NCBI RefSeq assembly: GCF_002362255.1
Contig: NZ_LPVV01000040.1
Coordinates: 306,831 to 370,830, forward strand
Source of the DNA: Microbacterium sp. SZ1
GTDB lineage: Bacteria > Actinomycetota > Actinomycetes > Actinomycetales > Microbacteriaceae
Direction: 5' to 3'
Length of the DNA: 64,000 nt
Within the stretch, counting starts at the first letter, position 1. Every line of letters begins with the position of its first letter. A model generated the notes under the pieces. It was not told the DNA's origin, ran no database searches, and was given only the letters and a program-made list of their open reading frames with translations. Made by a program: the position numbers and the translations under genes. Shown here piece by piece: positions 31,446 through 40,848 of this stretch.

Positions 31446-32658
31446 GCGCGATGAGCGCCGCCTCGGAGGCCGGAGCGGTGCGCAGCTCGGCAGGGATGGC
31501 GTCGAGGTACGACTCGAGGTTCCGGCGTGTCTCGCGGATGCTGTCGCCGCCGAACTTCTCCAGCACGGCGCGGGCGAGCTCGATCGCGACCATCGCCTCG
31601 GCGACGACACCGGCCGCAGGCACGGCGCACACGTCGGAGCGCTGATGGTGAGCAGTGGCGTCCTCGCCGGTCGCGACGTCGATCGTCCGCAGGGCGTGCG
31701 GCACCGTCGCGATCGGCTTCATGCCGGCGCGGACGCGCAGAACGGTGCCCGTCGACATGCCGCCCTCGGTGCCGCCGGCGCGATCGGACCCGCGGGTGAT
31801 GCCGTCGCCCGTCGCGAACAGCTCGTCGTGGGCGGCGGAGCCGCGGCGGCGAGTGGTCTCGAAGCCGTCGCCGACCTCGACCCCCTTGATCGCCTGGATG
31901 CTCATGAGCGCCTGCGCCAGACGCGCGTCGAGGCGTCGATCCCAGTGCACGTGCGATCCGAGCCCCGGGGGCAGGCCATACGCCAGCACCTCGACGATGC
32001 CGCCAAGGGTGTCGCCGTCCTTCTTCGCGTCGTCGACCTCCGCCACCATGCGCGCGGAGGTCTCCGCGTCGAAGCAGCGCAGCGGATCGGCATCGAGAGC
32101 CTCGACGTCATCGGGTGTGGGCAACGCGGCGCCGTCCGGCACCCGCACCGGCCCGATCGACAGCGTGTGGCTCACGAGACGGATGCCGAGCTCGCTGAGG
32201 AACGACCGCGCGACCGCTCCGAGCGCGACACGGGCCGCCGTCTCGCGCGCGCTGGCGCGCTCGAGGATGGGTCGGGCCTCGTGGAAGTCGTACTTCTGCA
32301 TGCCCACGAGGTCGGCGTGGCCAGGCCGCGGACGGGTGAGCGGGGCGCTCCGTCCGCGCGACCGGTCGGTGAGCTCGACGGGTTCGGGGTTCATGACCTC
32401 GATCCACTTCGGCCACTCCGTGTTGCCGATGCGCAGGGCGATCGGGCTGCCGAGCGTCTTGCCGTGGCGCACGCCGCCCGAGATGGAGAGTTCATCCTGC
32501 TCGAACTTCATGCGCGAGCCCCGGCCGTAGCCGAGCTTGCGTCGTGCCAGGTCGGCCTGGATGGCCTCTGACGACACCGGAACACCCGAGGGCAGGCCCT
32601 CCATGACGGCAATGAGTTCTGGGCCGTGCGATTCGCCGGCCGTGAGCACGCGGAGCAT
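31429..32658 (-). CDS. aroC: Chorismate synthase
   Basis: Last common step to chorismate; needs reduced FMN. The 409-aa protein has [18 protein letters not shown] (first catalytic His), [17 protein letters not shown], and SVRVLAY-type regions, with [14 protein letters not shown] in the middle. The ATG has no clear Shine-Dalgarno. GAGACT ends 6 nt before it, so a leaderless start is possible though weaker than others in the window. It is 48 bp from aroE. Confidence 0.97.
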   Translation of the reverse strand: MLRVLTAGESHGPELIAVMEGLPSGVPVSSEAIQADLARRKLGYGRGSRMKFEQDELSISGGVRHGKTLGSPIALRIGNTEWPKWIEVMNPEPVELTDRSRGRSAPLTRPRPGHADLVGMQKYDFHEARPILERASARETAARVALGAVARSFLSELGIRLVSHTLSIGPVRVPDGAALPTPDDVEALDADPLRCFDAETSARMVAEVDDAKKDGDTLGGIVEVLAYGLPPGLGSHVHWDRRLDARLAQALMSIQAIKGVEVGDGFETTRRRGSAAHDELFATGDGITRGSDRAGGTEGGMSTGTVLRVRAGMKPIATVPHALRTIDVATGEDATAHHQRSDVCAVPAAGVVAEAMVAIELARAVLEKFGGDSIRETRRNLESYLDAIPAELRTAPASEAALIAHDERG

Positions 32659-32706
32659 TGCTCTAGTCTCCCATGAGCCGCGACCCCGCTCGTGCCCCGT
32701 GTCGTC

Positions 32707-33522
32707 CTAAGACCGCAGGACTTCACGCATCGCCTCGACCATGATCTCCTCGTCGGGCAGAACGCGATCCTGATCGCCGTGGTGGAAGATCCGGATCTGA
32801 CGGACGGCCTGGTGCAGCAGCATCCCGAGCCCCGAGATCGATCGGCCGGGCCATCGCGCCGCGAGGACCGAGGGCCACGGGGCGTAGGCGACGTCGAAGA
32901 GCACGCCGCCGTCCTCGACGAGCGGCTCGACCACGGCCTCGTCGAGCGACGTCCCGCCGGGCAGGGTGGCGATCGTCAGGTCGACGGGCTCGACGGGCGC
33001 GTCGAACGTCTGCACCGAGCCGGTGAGTCCCAGACGCACGGCGAGGCCCATAAGCCCTTCAGCACGGCGCGGGCGTCGTGCGCGCACGTCGACCCGGCGC
33101 GCGCCCATCTCGGCGACAGCCACGAGAGCGGATGCCGCGGTCGCACCGGCTCCGAGGATCCGGATCGATTCGACGTCCGCGATGCCGTCCTCGCCGAGTG
33201 CGTCGACGATTCCGCCGACATCGGTGTTGAACCCCTGCGGTCCGTCGGCGAGCAGCAGCGTGTTCACCGCGCCGGTCAGGTCGGCGTGCCGGTCGCGGAC
33301 CACGGCCGCCCGGTGCGCCTGCTCCTTCAGCGGCATCGTCAGCGAGAGGCCGCGCCAGGAGTCATCGAGGGACGCGAGAGCATCGCCGAACGCGACCTCG
33401 TCGACGCGCCGCCTGGTGTACTCCCAGTCCAGGCCCAGCGCGCGATAGGCGGCGCCGTGCAGCTGCGGGGAGCGGGAGTGCGCGATCGGATCGCCCCAGA
33501 CCGCGAGATGCGACCGGGTCAT
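32707..33522 (-). CDS. aroE: Shikimate dehydrogenase
   Basis: NADPH-dependent reduction of 3-dehydroshikimate. The 271-aa protein has the substrate site GDPIAHSRSPQLHGAAYRA, the catalytic lysine in TMPLKEQAH, NTDVGG, and the cofactor loop GAGATAASALVAV. The ATG overlaps the mltG stop (ATGA); further upstream starts would run into mltG. Confidence 0.95.
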   Translation of the reverse strand: MTRSHLAVWGDPIAHSRSPQLHGAAYRALGLDWEYTRRRVDEVAFGDALASLDDSWRGLSLTMPLKEQAHRAAVVRDRHADLTGAVNTLLLADGPQGFNTDVGGIVDALGEDGIADVESIRILGAGATAASALVAVAEMGARRVDVRARRPRRAEGLMGLAVRLGLTGSVQTFDAPVEPVDLTIATLPGGTSLDEAVVEPLVEDGGVLFDVAYAPWPSVLAARWPGRSISGLGMLLHQAVRQIRIFHHGDQDRVLPDEEIMVEAMREVLRS

Positions 33523-35069
33523 CCCGCCGAGCATCCTCCGTCGGGGTTCTCCTGGCACCATTTCTCCCACTTCTCCACACCCTGCAGGTGCTCTTCGTAG
33601 GTCTCGGAGAACTGCGTCTCACCGGTGGCGAGGTTGATCGTGACGAAGTAGAGCCACGGACCGTCGGCCGGACTCATCGCCGCCTTGATGGCGGCATCGC
33701 TCGGGCTCGCGATCGGGGTCACCGGCAGCCCGACGTTGACGTAGGTGTTCCACGGGTTCGGGTCGGCCAGCGCCTCGGCCGAGCTCGACACGACACCCTC
33801 GTGCAGCGATCCGTAGCCGTACTGGGCCGTCGAGTCCATCTGCAGCTTCATGTCGATGTCGAGACGGTTCTGGATCACCCGCGAGACCTTGGCGAAGTCG
33901 GCCGTGGCGCCCTCGCGCTGGATGATGGAGGCGATCGTCAGGATGCGCTGCGCGTCTTCGGCCGGGACGCCTGCGGCGTTCAGCGACTCACGAGTGCGGT
34001 CGACCATGCGCTGGATCACCTGCTGCGCCGTGACGCCCGGGTCGAACGTGTAGACCGCGGGGAACAGCCAGCCCTCGAGGCTCTGGGCGTCGACGCCGTA
34101 GGCCGCCGGGCCGAGATCGATCGCAGCCTGGAAGTCCTCCACCGGCATGCCCAGCGACTCCGCGATCGTCGGGAGCGACGACTCGATCGTGGCACCCTCC
34201 GACACGCTCGCGGAGTTCTCCATCTTGTTCTCGGGGTTCTGAAGGGCTTCGAGCGCCGCTTCCGCGGTCATCTTCTCCTGCAGGCGATAGATGCCCGGGT
34301 AGAAGGTCACAGCGATGTTCTCGTTCACCAGGTAGTCGTAGAAAACGTCCTCGGTGCGGGTCACGCCTGCGTCGAAGAGCGCCGTCGAGACGGGTCCGCC
34401 GGTGTCGCCCTCCTCGATCGTGACGAGCACCTCGCCCGTCGCCTGGCCGGCCTCCCAGTCGGCGGGCTCGCCCCACCCCATCGCATCGCTGATCTTGTCG
34501 CCGTACGTGTTCCACGCCCACACGCCGCCGGCGACGATGCCGCCGATCACGGCGAGCACGATGATGAGGGCGACGAGGCAGCCGGTGCGGCGCTTCTTCT
34601 TCTGAGCCGCGGGCTTGTCGTGATCGCGGGAATCGTCGTGGAACAGGTCGTCGAGACTCCCGCTGCGCGGGGAGGTCTCCGTCTCGGGGTCTTCGGCGCG
34701 TGGAACTTCTGCCGCGCGCGGCGTGTCTGTGGTCGAGCCGCTCGACCGCGCACCCGGTTCTGCGGATGCTGCGGCCCCCGCGCCCGCTGTCGGAGCCGAC
34801 ACGGGCACGGCGCGGGTCGGAGTTCCGAGCCCCTCGTCGTGCTCGGAGGGAGTCGTCTGCGCCTCGGTCTCGCGGGTCCCGACCGACGGGTCTTCCGCCC
34901 TGGCACCGGACCGCGCTGCCGCCTCCCGCGCTGCGCGGCGCGACCCGGGAGCCGGCGGGGTGTTGTCCACCGTCGGGCTCTGCTGCATGGGGTCGGGCAG
35001 GTTCTCGAACAGGTCACCCAGGCGGGCGTCCGGATCGTGCTGGGGGGAGGCACTCTCGCGTTCGGGCAT
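33519..35069 (-). CDS. mltG: Endolytic murein transglycosylase MltG
   Basis: Membrane enzyme that cleaves nascent glycan strands and sets their length. The 516-aa protein has a long disordered cytoplasmic region (residues 1-160, rich in Pro, Ala, Glu, Asp). One membrane segment follows at about 163-190, then the YceG catalytic domain with the Glu-bearing ASIIQREGAT and the LPVTPIASPSDAAIKAAMSP signature. The disordered N-terminus is longer than in E. coli and typical of actinobacteria. It lies 2 bp after ruvX. Confidence 0.94.
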   Translation of the reverse strand: MPERESASPQHDPDARLGDLFENLPDPMQQSPTVDNTPPAPGSRRAAREAAARSGARAEDPSVGTRETEAQTTPSEHDEGLGTPTRAVPVSAPTAGAGAAASAEPGARSSGSTTDTPRAAEVPRAEDPETETSPRSGSLDDLFHDDSRDHDKPAAQKKKRRTGCLVALIIVLAVIGGIVAGGVWAWNTYGDKISDAMGWGEPADWEAGQATGEVLVTIEEGDTGGPVSTALFDAGVTRTEDVFYDYLVNENIAVTFYPGIYRLQEKMTAEAALEALQNPENKMENSASVSEGATIESSLPTIAESLGMPVEDFQAAIDLGPAAYGVDAQSLEGWLFPAVYTFDPGVTAQQVIQRMVDRTRESLNAAGVPAEDAQRILTIASIIQREGATADFAKVSRVIQNRLDIDMKLQMDSTAQYGYGSLHEGVVSSSAEALADPNPWNTYVNVGLPVTPIASPSDAAIKAAMSPADGPWLYFVTINLATGETQFSETYEEHLQGVEKWEKWCQENPDGGCSAG

Positions 35070-35071
35070 AG

Positions 35072-35545
35072 TCAGGGGGACTCCTCGTCGAGCGGAATCG
35101 TGGCTCCGGGCGGGTTTCCGGTGCTCTTCTCCGTGTCTATCGCCTGCTGCAGCAAGACCACGGCGGCGACCTGATCCACAATGCTACGAGAGTTCTTCTG
35201 GGTTCTGCCGGAAGATCTCAGTGCGGCGTGCGCCGTGACCGTGCTGAGCCTCTCGTCCACGAGGCGGATCGGCAGGCCGAGGCGGCCTCCGAGCTCAGCC
35301 GCGAAGTCACGGGCGTCTGCGGTGGAGGCGGTGTCGGCGCCCTGCAGATTCACGGGCAGACCCACGACCACTTCGAGGGGCTGGTGCTCTGCGACGATCT
35401 CCGCGATGCGGGCGACCGACGCCTCGTCGCGCTTCACCGTCTCGACGGGCACGGCCAGCATGCCGTCGGGATCGCACCGGGCTACGCCGACCCTGGCGCG
35501 ACCGACGTCGATGCCGATGCGCACACCGCGACGGAAGCCCGTCAC
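35072..35545 (-). CDS. ruvX: Putative pre-16S rRNA nuclease YqgF/RuvX
   Basis: RNase H-fold nuclease of 157 aa implicated in 16S rRNA 5'-end maturation. It has GIDVGRARVGVA with the first acidic site, VVVGLPVNLQG, and RLVDERLSTV. The GTG start overlaps the alaS stop as GTGA, and mltG follows closely, the usual alaS-ruvX-mltG order. Confidence 0.94.
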   Translation of the reverse strand: MTGFRRGVRIGIDVGRARVGVARCDPDGMLAVPVETVKRDEASVARIAEIVAEHQPLEVVVGLPVNLQGADTASTADARDFAAELGGRLGLPIRLVDERLSTVTAHAALRSSGRTQKNSRSIVDQVAAVVLLQQAIDTEKSTGNPPGATIPLDEESP

Positions 35546-38202
35546 GCTGCCTGCAGCTCCTGGGAGACGGCCTCGAGCGCCGTGCCGAGTGCCGCAGCAT
35601 CGGTGCCGCCGCCCTGGGCGACGTCGTCGCGCCCGCCTCCGCCTCCGCCGAGCACCGATGCGGCGCGCTTCGCGAGCGCACCGGCCTTGGCACCGGCAGC
35701 GCGGGCTGCATCGTTCGTGGCGACCACGACGACCGGTCGACCGTTCACCACGCCGCCGAGCGCGACGACCGCAGCGTCAGAGCCCAGCCGGTCGCGAACA
35801 CCGAGGACGATGTCACGCAGGTCGTCCGCCGACGCGAGGTCGCCGAGCGAATGCGCCGCGACACGGAACGCTCCGATGCGCGATGAGGCGTCGGCGATCG
35901 CAGGGACCTGACCGGCGCGCTCCTTCGCCTCGAACTGCGCGATGCGCTTCTCCGCCGCCTTCAGGCTCGACGACAGGTCGGCGACGCGCTCGACGAGCTG
36001 ATCGCGCGGCGCCTTCAACGACGCGGTGAGCTGCGACACGAGGGCGCGCTCGGCGGCGAGCTCGCGGAACGCGTCCTGGCCGACGAGCGCCTCGATTCGG
36101 CGGTTGGACGCACCGACCGACGACTCCCCCACCAGGCTCACGAGGCCGATCTCCGAGCTGCTCGAGACGTGCGTGCCCGCGCAGAGCTCGCGCGACCAGG
36201 GCCCGCCGATGTCGACCATCCGCACGACGTCGCCGTACTTCTCGCCGAACAGCGCCATCGCGCCGGCTTCCTTGGCCTCGTCCAGCGTGACGATGCGCGT
36301 GGTGACCTCGAGCGCGTCGTGGACGGCGCGGTTTGTGATCTCCTCGATCTCCGTCTTGGTGTCGGCGGAAAGCGCCTGCGACCAGGAGAAGTCGAAGCGC
36401 ATGTACCCTGCTCGGTTCAGCGACCCGGCCTGCGTGGCGGTCGGTCCGAGCGTGTCGCGCAGCGCGGCGTGCACCAGGTGGGTCGCCGAGTGGGCCTGAC
36501 GAGCCGCGCGCCGGTTCGCGGCGTCGACCACGGTGGTCGCCGTGTCGTCGACCGATACCGCCCCACGGGTGACCTCGACCGTGTGGCTGATGAGCCCGGG
36601 AACGGGCTTCTGCACGTCCAAGACCTCGAGCTCGTAGCCGGGACCGACGATCACTCCCTTGTCGGCCACCTGCCCGCCGGACTCCGCGTAGAGCGTCGTC
36701 TCGGCGAGCACGACCTCGGCGATCTGACCCTCCGATGCGCTGCGCACGACCTGGCCGTCGACGAGGATGCCCAGCACGCGCGAGTCGACCTCGAGCTCGG
36801 TGTACCCGTCGAAGCCCGTCTCGCCGAGGGCGCGCAGGTCGCGGTACACCGACACGTCGGCGAGCTGACGCTTGCGGTTGCGGGCATCGGCCTTGGCGCG
36901 GTCGCGCTGCTCCTTCATGAGCGAGTCGAAGGCCGCGCGGTCGACCTCGAGCCCGGCCTCCTCGGCGACCTCGAGCGTCAGGTCGATCGGGAACCCGTAG
37001 GTGTCGTGCAGCAGGAACGCCTCACGTCCGCTGAGCGCGCTGCCCCCGCCCTTCTTGGTCTCGTCGAGTGCGAGATCGAGGATGGTCGAGCCCTGCGCGA
37101 GGGTGCGCCGGAAGGTCTCCTCCTCGGCGAACGCGGCGGAGGAGAGCGTCGACCACTCGGACTCGAGCACGGGGTATGCGGTCTTCATCGCGTCGCGCGA
37201 TGCCGCGAACAGCTCGGGGAACGACGGTGCGTCGACGCCCAGCAGTCGCATCGCCCGGACCGTGCGGCGCATCAGGCGGCGCAGGATGTATCCGCGCCCC
37301 TCGTTCGAGGGACGCACGCCGTCGGACAGCAGCATGAGCGAGGAACGCACGTGATCGGCGACGACGCGGAAGCGCACGTCGTCCTCGTGCACCGCCCCGT
37401 AGCGCCGACCCGAGAGCTCGACGGCGCGGTCCAGGACCGGACGCACCTGGTCGGTCTCGTACATGTTCTCGACGCCCTGCTTCAGGAACGCGACCCGCTC
37501 CAGCCCCATGCCGGTGTCGATGTTCTTCATCGGCAGCTCGCCGACGATGTCGAACTCCGTCTTGCCGCGGATGTTCTCGATGAAGTCCTGCATGAACACG
37601 AGGTTCCAGATCTCCAGGAACCGGGTGTCGTCGGCCGCGGGTCCGCCGTCCTCGCCGTAGGAGGGACCGCGGTCGAAGAAGATCTCGCTGTCGGGGCCAC
37701 CCGGACCAGGCTGACCGGTGTTCCAGTAGTTGTCTGCACGGCCGAGGCGCTGGATGCGCTCGGGCTTGAGGCCGATGATGTCACGCCAGATGGACTCCGC
37801 CTCGTCGTCGGTCTCATAGACGGTGACCCAGAGGTCCTTCTCGTCGAAGCCGAGGCCGCCGTCGGACTCGGAGCCGGTCAGCAGCTCCCAGGCGTAGCGG
37901 ATCGCGCCCTCCTTGAAGTAGTCGCCGAACGACCAGTTGCCGAGCATCTGGAAGAAGGTGCCGTGCCGCGCGGTGCGCCCGACCTCCTCGATGTCGTTGG
38001 TGCGGATGCACTTCTGAAGGTCGGCGATGCGCGGGTGCGGCGCGGGGACGACGCCCGTGAGATACGGGATCATCGGCACCATGCCCGCCACGGTGAACAG
38101 CAGCGAGGGGTCATCGCTGACGAGCGACGAGGACGGGACGATGAGGTGGTCGTTCTTCTCGAAGTAGTCGAGGTAGCGCTGCGCGATCTCCGCAGTGTTC
38201 AT
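35542..38202 (-). CDS. alaS: Alanine--tRNA ligase
   Basis: The 886-aa protein has all domains: a class II catalytic core (start TAEIAQRYLDYFEKNDH, motif 2 region WNLVFMQD), an editing domain with HSATHLVHAAL and CAGTHVS zinc-binding residues, and a C-terminal DHHA1-like Gly-rich domain (GGGGGGRDDVAQGGG). The ATG is at 38202; the upstream gap of 73 bp is too short for a T-box leader. Confidence 0.98.
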   Translation of the reverse strand: MNTAEIAQRYLDYFEKNDHLIVPSSSLVSDDPSLLFTVAGMVPMIPYLTGVVPAPHPRIADLQKCIRTNDIEEVGRTARHGTFFQMLGNWSFGDYFKEGAIRYAWELLTGSESDGGLGFDEKDLWVTVYETDDEAESIWRDIIGLKPERIQRLGRADNYWNTGQPGPGGPDSEIFFDRGPSYGEDGGPAADDTRFLEIWNLVFMQDFIENIRGKTEFDIVGELPMKNIDTGMGLERVAFLKQGVENMYETDQVRPVLDRAVELSGRRYGAVHEDDVRFRVVADHVRSSLMLLSDGVRPSNEGRGYILRRLMRRTVRAMRLLGVDAPSFPELFAASRDAMKTAYPVLESEWSTLSSAAFAEEETFRRTLAQGSTILDLALDETKKGGGSALSGREAFLLHDTYGFPIDLTLEVAEEAGLEVDRAAFDSLMKEQRDRAKADARNRKRQLADVSVYRDLRALGETGFDGYTELEVDSRVLGILVDGQVVRSASEGQIAEVVLAETTLYAESGGQVADKGVIVGPGYELEVLDVQKPVPGLISHTVEVTRGAVSVDDTATTVVDAANRRAARQAHSATHLVHAALRDTLGPTATQAGSLNRAGYMRFDFSWSQALSADTKTEIEEITNRAVHDALEVTTRIVTLDEAKEAGAMALFGEKYGDVVRMVDIGGPWSRELCAGTHVSSSSEIGLVSLVGESSVGASNRRIEALVGQDAFRELAAERALVSQLTASLKAPRDQLVERVADLSSSLKAAEKRIAQFEAKERAGQVPAIADASSRIGAFRVAAHSLGDLASADDLRDIVLGVRDRLGSDAAVVALGGVVNGRPVVVVATNDAARAAGAKAGALAKRAASVLGGGGGGRDDVAQGGGTDAAALGTALEAVSQELQAA

Positions 38203-38275
38203 GGGTGTGCCGGGTGTCCTTGCGTACGGGATGGGGAATGCGGGCAGGCGGATGGCGCGTCGAGGCGCCGCCCGC

Positions 38276-38464
38276 TCAGTCGTCTGCGGGGTCGGTGAGT
38301 CGCGCCTGCTGCTCGCGGTAGGCGTCGCCGATGATCGTCGTGAACTCGTTGATCCGGGCGTCGACCTCGGCGAGGATGTCGTGTCCGCGGGGGTCCTTGT
38401 TCATGAAATGCGCCGCGACGAAACCGCCGATCACGCCGATCAGGAACCACAGCACGTTCTTCAT
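38276..38464 (-). CDS. Small membrane protein between rpsD and alaS
   Basis: A 62-aa protein with one membrane segment (residues 4-20, WFLIGVIGGFVAAHF) and a charged cytoplasmic helix. Small membrane proteins of the DUF948 and DUF6167 type occupy this position in other actinobacteria. Its shape (hydrophobic start, then an EVDARINEFTTIIGDAYREQQARL helix) resembles the latter, but the assignment is tentative. A good GAGGA ribosome binding site precedes the ATG. Function unknown. Confidence 0.65.
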   Translation of the reverse strand: MKNVLWFLIGVIGGFVAAHFMNKDPRGHDILAEVDARINEFTTIIGDAYREQQARLTDPADD

Positions 38465-38522
38465 GTCGTCATCCTCGTGTCAGACCCGCGGAGGCGCGGT
38501 CTCTCCATCGTATGCGGAAACG

Positions 38523-38556
38523 GCAGAAGGCGCCGGGTGACCCCGACGCCTTCTGC
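38523..38556 (-). terminator. rpsD terminator
   Basis: Strong hairpin 25 bp after the rpsD stop: a perfect 10-bp stem GCAGAAGGCG/CGCCTTCTGC that continues after one mismatch into CGGG/CCCG, followed on the minus strand by CGTTTCC. A clear intrinsic-type terminator. Confidence 0.8.
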
Positions 38557-38580
38557 GGTGTTGCTGAGCCTGTCAGCGGA

Positions 38581-39210
38581 TCAGCGAGCTGCGTAGTACT
38601 CGACGACGAGCTGCACTTCACAGGTCACGGGGACCTCGGCGCGCTTCGGGCGACGGACCAGGCGAGCCTGGAGCTTGTCGAGCTCGACCTCGAGGTAGCC
38701 CGGAACGGGAGGCAGGACCTCGGCGTGACCGCCGGCGGCTGCGACCTGGAAGGGCTCGGTGCCCTCGCTCTTGGCCTTGACGTGGATGAGCTGACCCGGC
38801 TTCACGCGGAACGACGGGCGGTCGACGAGCTGGCCGTCGACGAGGATGTGACGGTGCACGACGAGCTGGCGTGCCTGCGCGGTGGTGCGGGCGAAGCCCG
38901 AACGCAGCACGAGGGCGTCGAGACGCATCTCGAGGAGCTCGACGAGGTTCTCACCGGTCAGGCCGTCCTGGCGACGGGCCTCGTTGAAGGTGTTGCGCAT
39001 CTGCTTCTCGCGGATGCCGTACTGCTCGCGCAGACGCTGCTTCTCGCGCAGACGGACGGCGTAGTCGCTGTCCGCCTTGCGCTTGGTGCGGCCATGCTCG
39101 CCGGGAGCGTAGGGACGCTTCTCGAGGTAGCGGGCGGCCTTCGGGGTGAGCGCCACGCCGAGGGCGCGGCTGAGACGGACCTTGCGGCGGTCCTGGGACT
39201 TCGTGGTCAC
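38581..39210 (-). CDS. rpsD: 30S ribosomal protein S4
   Basis: Primary 16S rRNA-binding protein, 209 aa. It contains the N-terminal domain (LSRALGVALTPKAARYLEKRPYAPG at residues 14-38) and the S4 RNA-binding domain with LEMRLDALVLRSGFA, followed by ARQLVVHRHILVDG. No zinc-binding cysteines are present, so it is the C-minus form. It is a stand-alone transcription unit with its own leader and terminator. The GTG start has GGAAGGA 7-8 nt upstream. Confidence 0.97.
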   Translation of the reverse strand: MTTKSQDRRKVRLSRALGVALTPKAARYLEKRPYAPGEHGRTKRKADSDYAVRLREKQRLREQYGIREKQMRNTFNEARRQDGLTGENLVELLEMRLDALVLRSGFARTTAQARQLVVHRHILVDGQLVDRPSFRVKPGQLIHVKAKSEGTEPFQVAAAGGHAEVLPPVPGYLEVELDKLQARLVRRPKRAEVPVTCEVQLVVEYYAAR

Positions 39211-39343
39211 GAAGCTGTCCTTCCGATGACGCGGTCGCGGCTTTCGCGACTCGCGGACGTATCGCCGCGTTCTGCCTCGGAGCGCACGCCGGGGCGCCGT
39301 CGAGGTGGGGTGTGAACGAGGAGATGCCCGAAAACTCGGTTTC
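39211..39343 (-). promoter_or_regulatory. rpsD leader region
   Basis: 133 bp between the hairpin at the rarA end and the rpsD start. It holds a 6-bp GTCGCG/CGCGAC stem with an AAAGC loop at 39234-39250, ending about 24 nt before the GTG. It could be a site for S4 autoregulation, as known for rpsD leaders in other phyla; here this is inference. Confidence 0.4.
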
Positions 39344-39372
39344 GAGCCGCTCGATCTTATCAGATGCGGCTC
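39344..39372 (-). terminator. Hairpin overlapping the rarA stop codon
   Basis: GAGCCGC/GCGGCTC 7-bp stem with an inner ATCT/AGAT stem and a 3-nt bulge, beginning inside the rarA stop codon. It is likely the rarA terminator. Confidence 0.5.
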
Positions 39373-40738
39373 AACGCCCGTCGAGGATGCGGCGGATGCG
39401 CTCGAGACGGGCCGAGATGTCGCGCTCCGCACCGAGGTTCTTCGGCTCGTAGTATCGACGACCCCTCAGCTCGTCGGGCAGGTACTGCTGCGGGAGGATG
39501 CCGAACTCGCTGTCGTGCGGGTACACGTAGCCCCGGCCGTGACCGAGGCGCTTCGCGCCCGGATAGTGTGCGTCGCGGAGGTGCAGCGGCACACGACCGA
39601 AGCCGCCGGCGCGGATGTCGGCGATCGCGGCGTCGATGCCCGTGTAGGCGGCGTTCGACTTGGCGGTCGTCGCGAGGTACACCGTGGCCTCCGCCAAGGG
39701 GATGCGTCCCTCCGGCATTCCGATGAACGCGACGGCATCGGCTGCCGCGACCGCGATCGAGAGAGCCTGGGGGTCGGCGAGACCAACGTCCTCCGACGCC
39801 GAGATCACGAGCCGTCGGGCGATGAACCGAGGATCCTCCCCCGCCTCGATCATCCGTGCGAGGTAGTGCAGCGCGGCATCCGGGTCGGAGCCGCGGATCG
39901 ACTTGATGAACGCGCTGATGACGTCGTAGTGCTCGTCGCCCTGGCGGTCGTACCGGAGCAGGGCCTTGTCGACGGCCTGTGCGACATCGTCCGCCGTGAC
40001 GGCCGGAGGCACGGCATCCTTCTCTGCGCCGCGCTCGTCCGAGTCCGCTGCGTCGCTCGCATGCGAGAGCGCGACCGCTGCGGCCGCCTCGAGACCCGTC
40101 AGCGCTCGGCGTGCGTCACCGGAGGCGAGACGGATGAGGGCCGAGCGCGCGTCGTCGCCGAGGGAGACGGCGCCGTTGAGTCCTCGCGCATCGGCGATGG
40201 CCCGATCAACGAGCACGCCGATGTCGTCGTCGGTGAGCGGCTGAAGGGTCAGCAGCAGCGAGCGGGACAGGAGCGGAGAGATGACGGAGAACGACGGGTT
40301 CTCGGTGGTCGCCGCGATGAGGATGACCCAGCCGTTCTCGACGCCGGGGAGAAGGGCGTCCTGCTGCGCCTTCGTGAACCGGTGGATCTCATCGAGGAAG
40401 AGGATGGTGGTCTGGCCGTACAGATCGCGCTGGGTGATCGCCTCCTGCATCACCTCGCGCACGTCCTTCACGCCGGCGGTGATCGCCGAGAGCTCGACGA
40501 AGCGGCGCCCGGACGAGCGGGCGATGGCTTGCGCCAGAGTCGTCTTGCCCGTGCCAGGCGGCCCCCAGAGGATGATCGACACCGCGCCGGGCGACGAGGC
40601 GGCCGGGTCGGCCAGCGCCACGATCGGCGAGCCGGCACGCAGGAGATGCTTCTGACCTGCGACCTCGTCGAGGGATACCGGACGCATCCGCACGGCGAGA
40701 GGCGTCTGCCCGGAGAGCAGAGCGGCGGCGGAGGTCAT
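39371..40738 (-). CDS. rarA: Replication-associated recombination protein A (MgsA/RarA)
   Basis: Clamp-loader-like AAA+ ATPase acting at stalled forks. The 455-aa protein has Walker A WGPPGTGKTTLAQ, Walker B FLDEIHRF, sensor AATTENPSF, and the C-terminal tetramerisation region with GLADPQALSIAVAAADAV, GMPEGRIPLAEA and YLPDELRGRRYY. No Shine-Dalgarno precedes the ATG. TAGCCT ends 6 nt before it, suggesting a leaderless mRNA. It is divergent from the gene at 40849. Confidence 0.96.
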   Translation of the reverse strand: MTSAAALLSGQTPLAVRMRPVSLDEVAGQKHLLRAGSPIVALADPAASSPGAVSIILWGPPGTGKTTLAQAIARSSGRRFVELSAITAGVKDVREVMQEAITQRDLYGQTTILFLDEIHRFTKAQQDALLPGVENGWVILIAATTENPSFSVISPLLSRSLLLTLQPLTDDDIGVLVDRAIADARGLNGAVSLGDDARSALIRLASGDARRALTGLEAAAAVALSHASDAADSDERGAEKDAVPPAVTADDVAQAVDKALLRYDRQGDEHYDVISAFIKSIRGSDPDAALHYLARMIEAGEDPRFIARRLVISASEDVGLADPQALSIAVAAADAVAFIGMPEGRIPLAEATVYLATTAKSNAAYTGIDAAIADIRAGGFGRVPLHLRDAHYPGAKRLGHGRGYVYPHDSEFGILPQQYLPDELRGRRYYEPKNLGAERDISARLERIRRILDGR

Positions 40739-40744
40739 CGTCCC

Positions 40745-40750
40745 AGGCTA
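40745..40750 (-). promoter_or_regulatory. Predicted leaderless -10 (TAGCCT) of rarA
   Basis: TAGCCT on the minus strand, 6 nt before the rarA ATG and with no ribosome binding site in between. The same hexamer and spacing occur before ruvC and hisE. Confidence 0.55.
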
Positions 40751-40848
40751 ACGCGGGCCGCCGACACCGGTCACCGGCTCGAGGCGACCGCGCGGCGACG
40801 ATAGGCTCTCAGGCGACGTGCCATCGCGCGTCGGAGAGGGAGTGGGGC

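Noticed and set aside
38203..38275. T-box riboswitch before alaS (and likewise before thrS)
   Set aside because: Leaders are about 70 and 60 bp, far too short, and no T-box core sequence is present.
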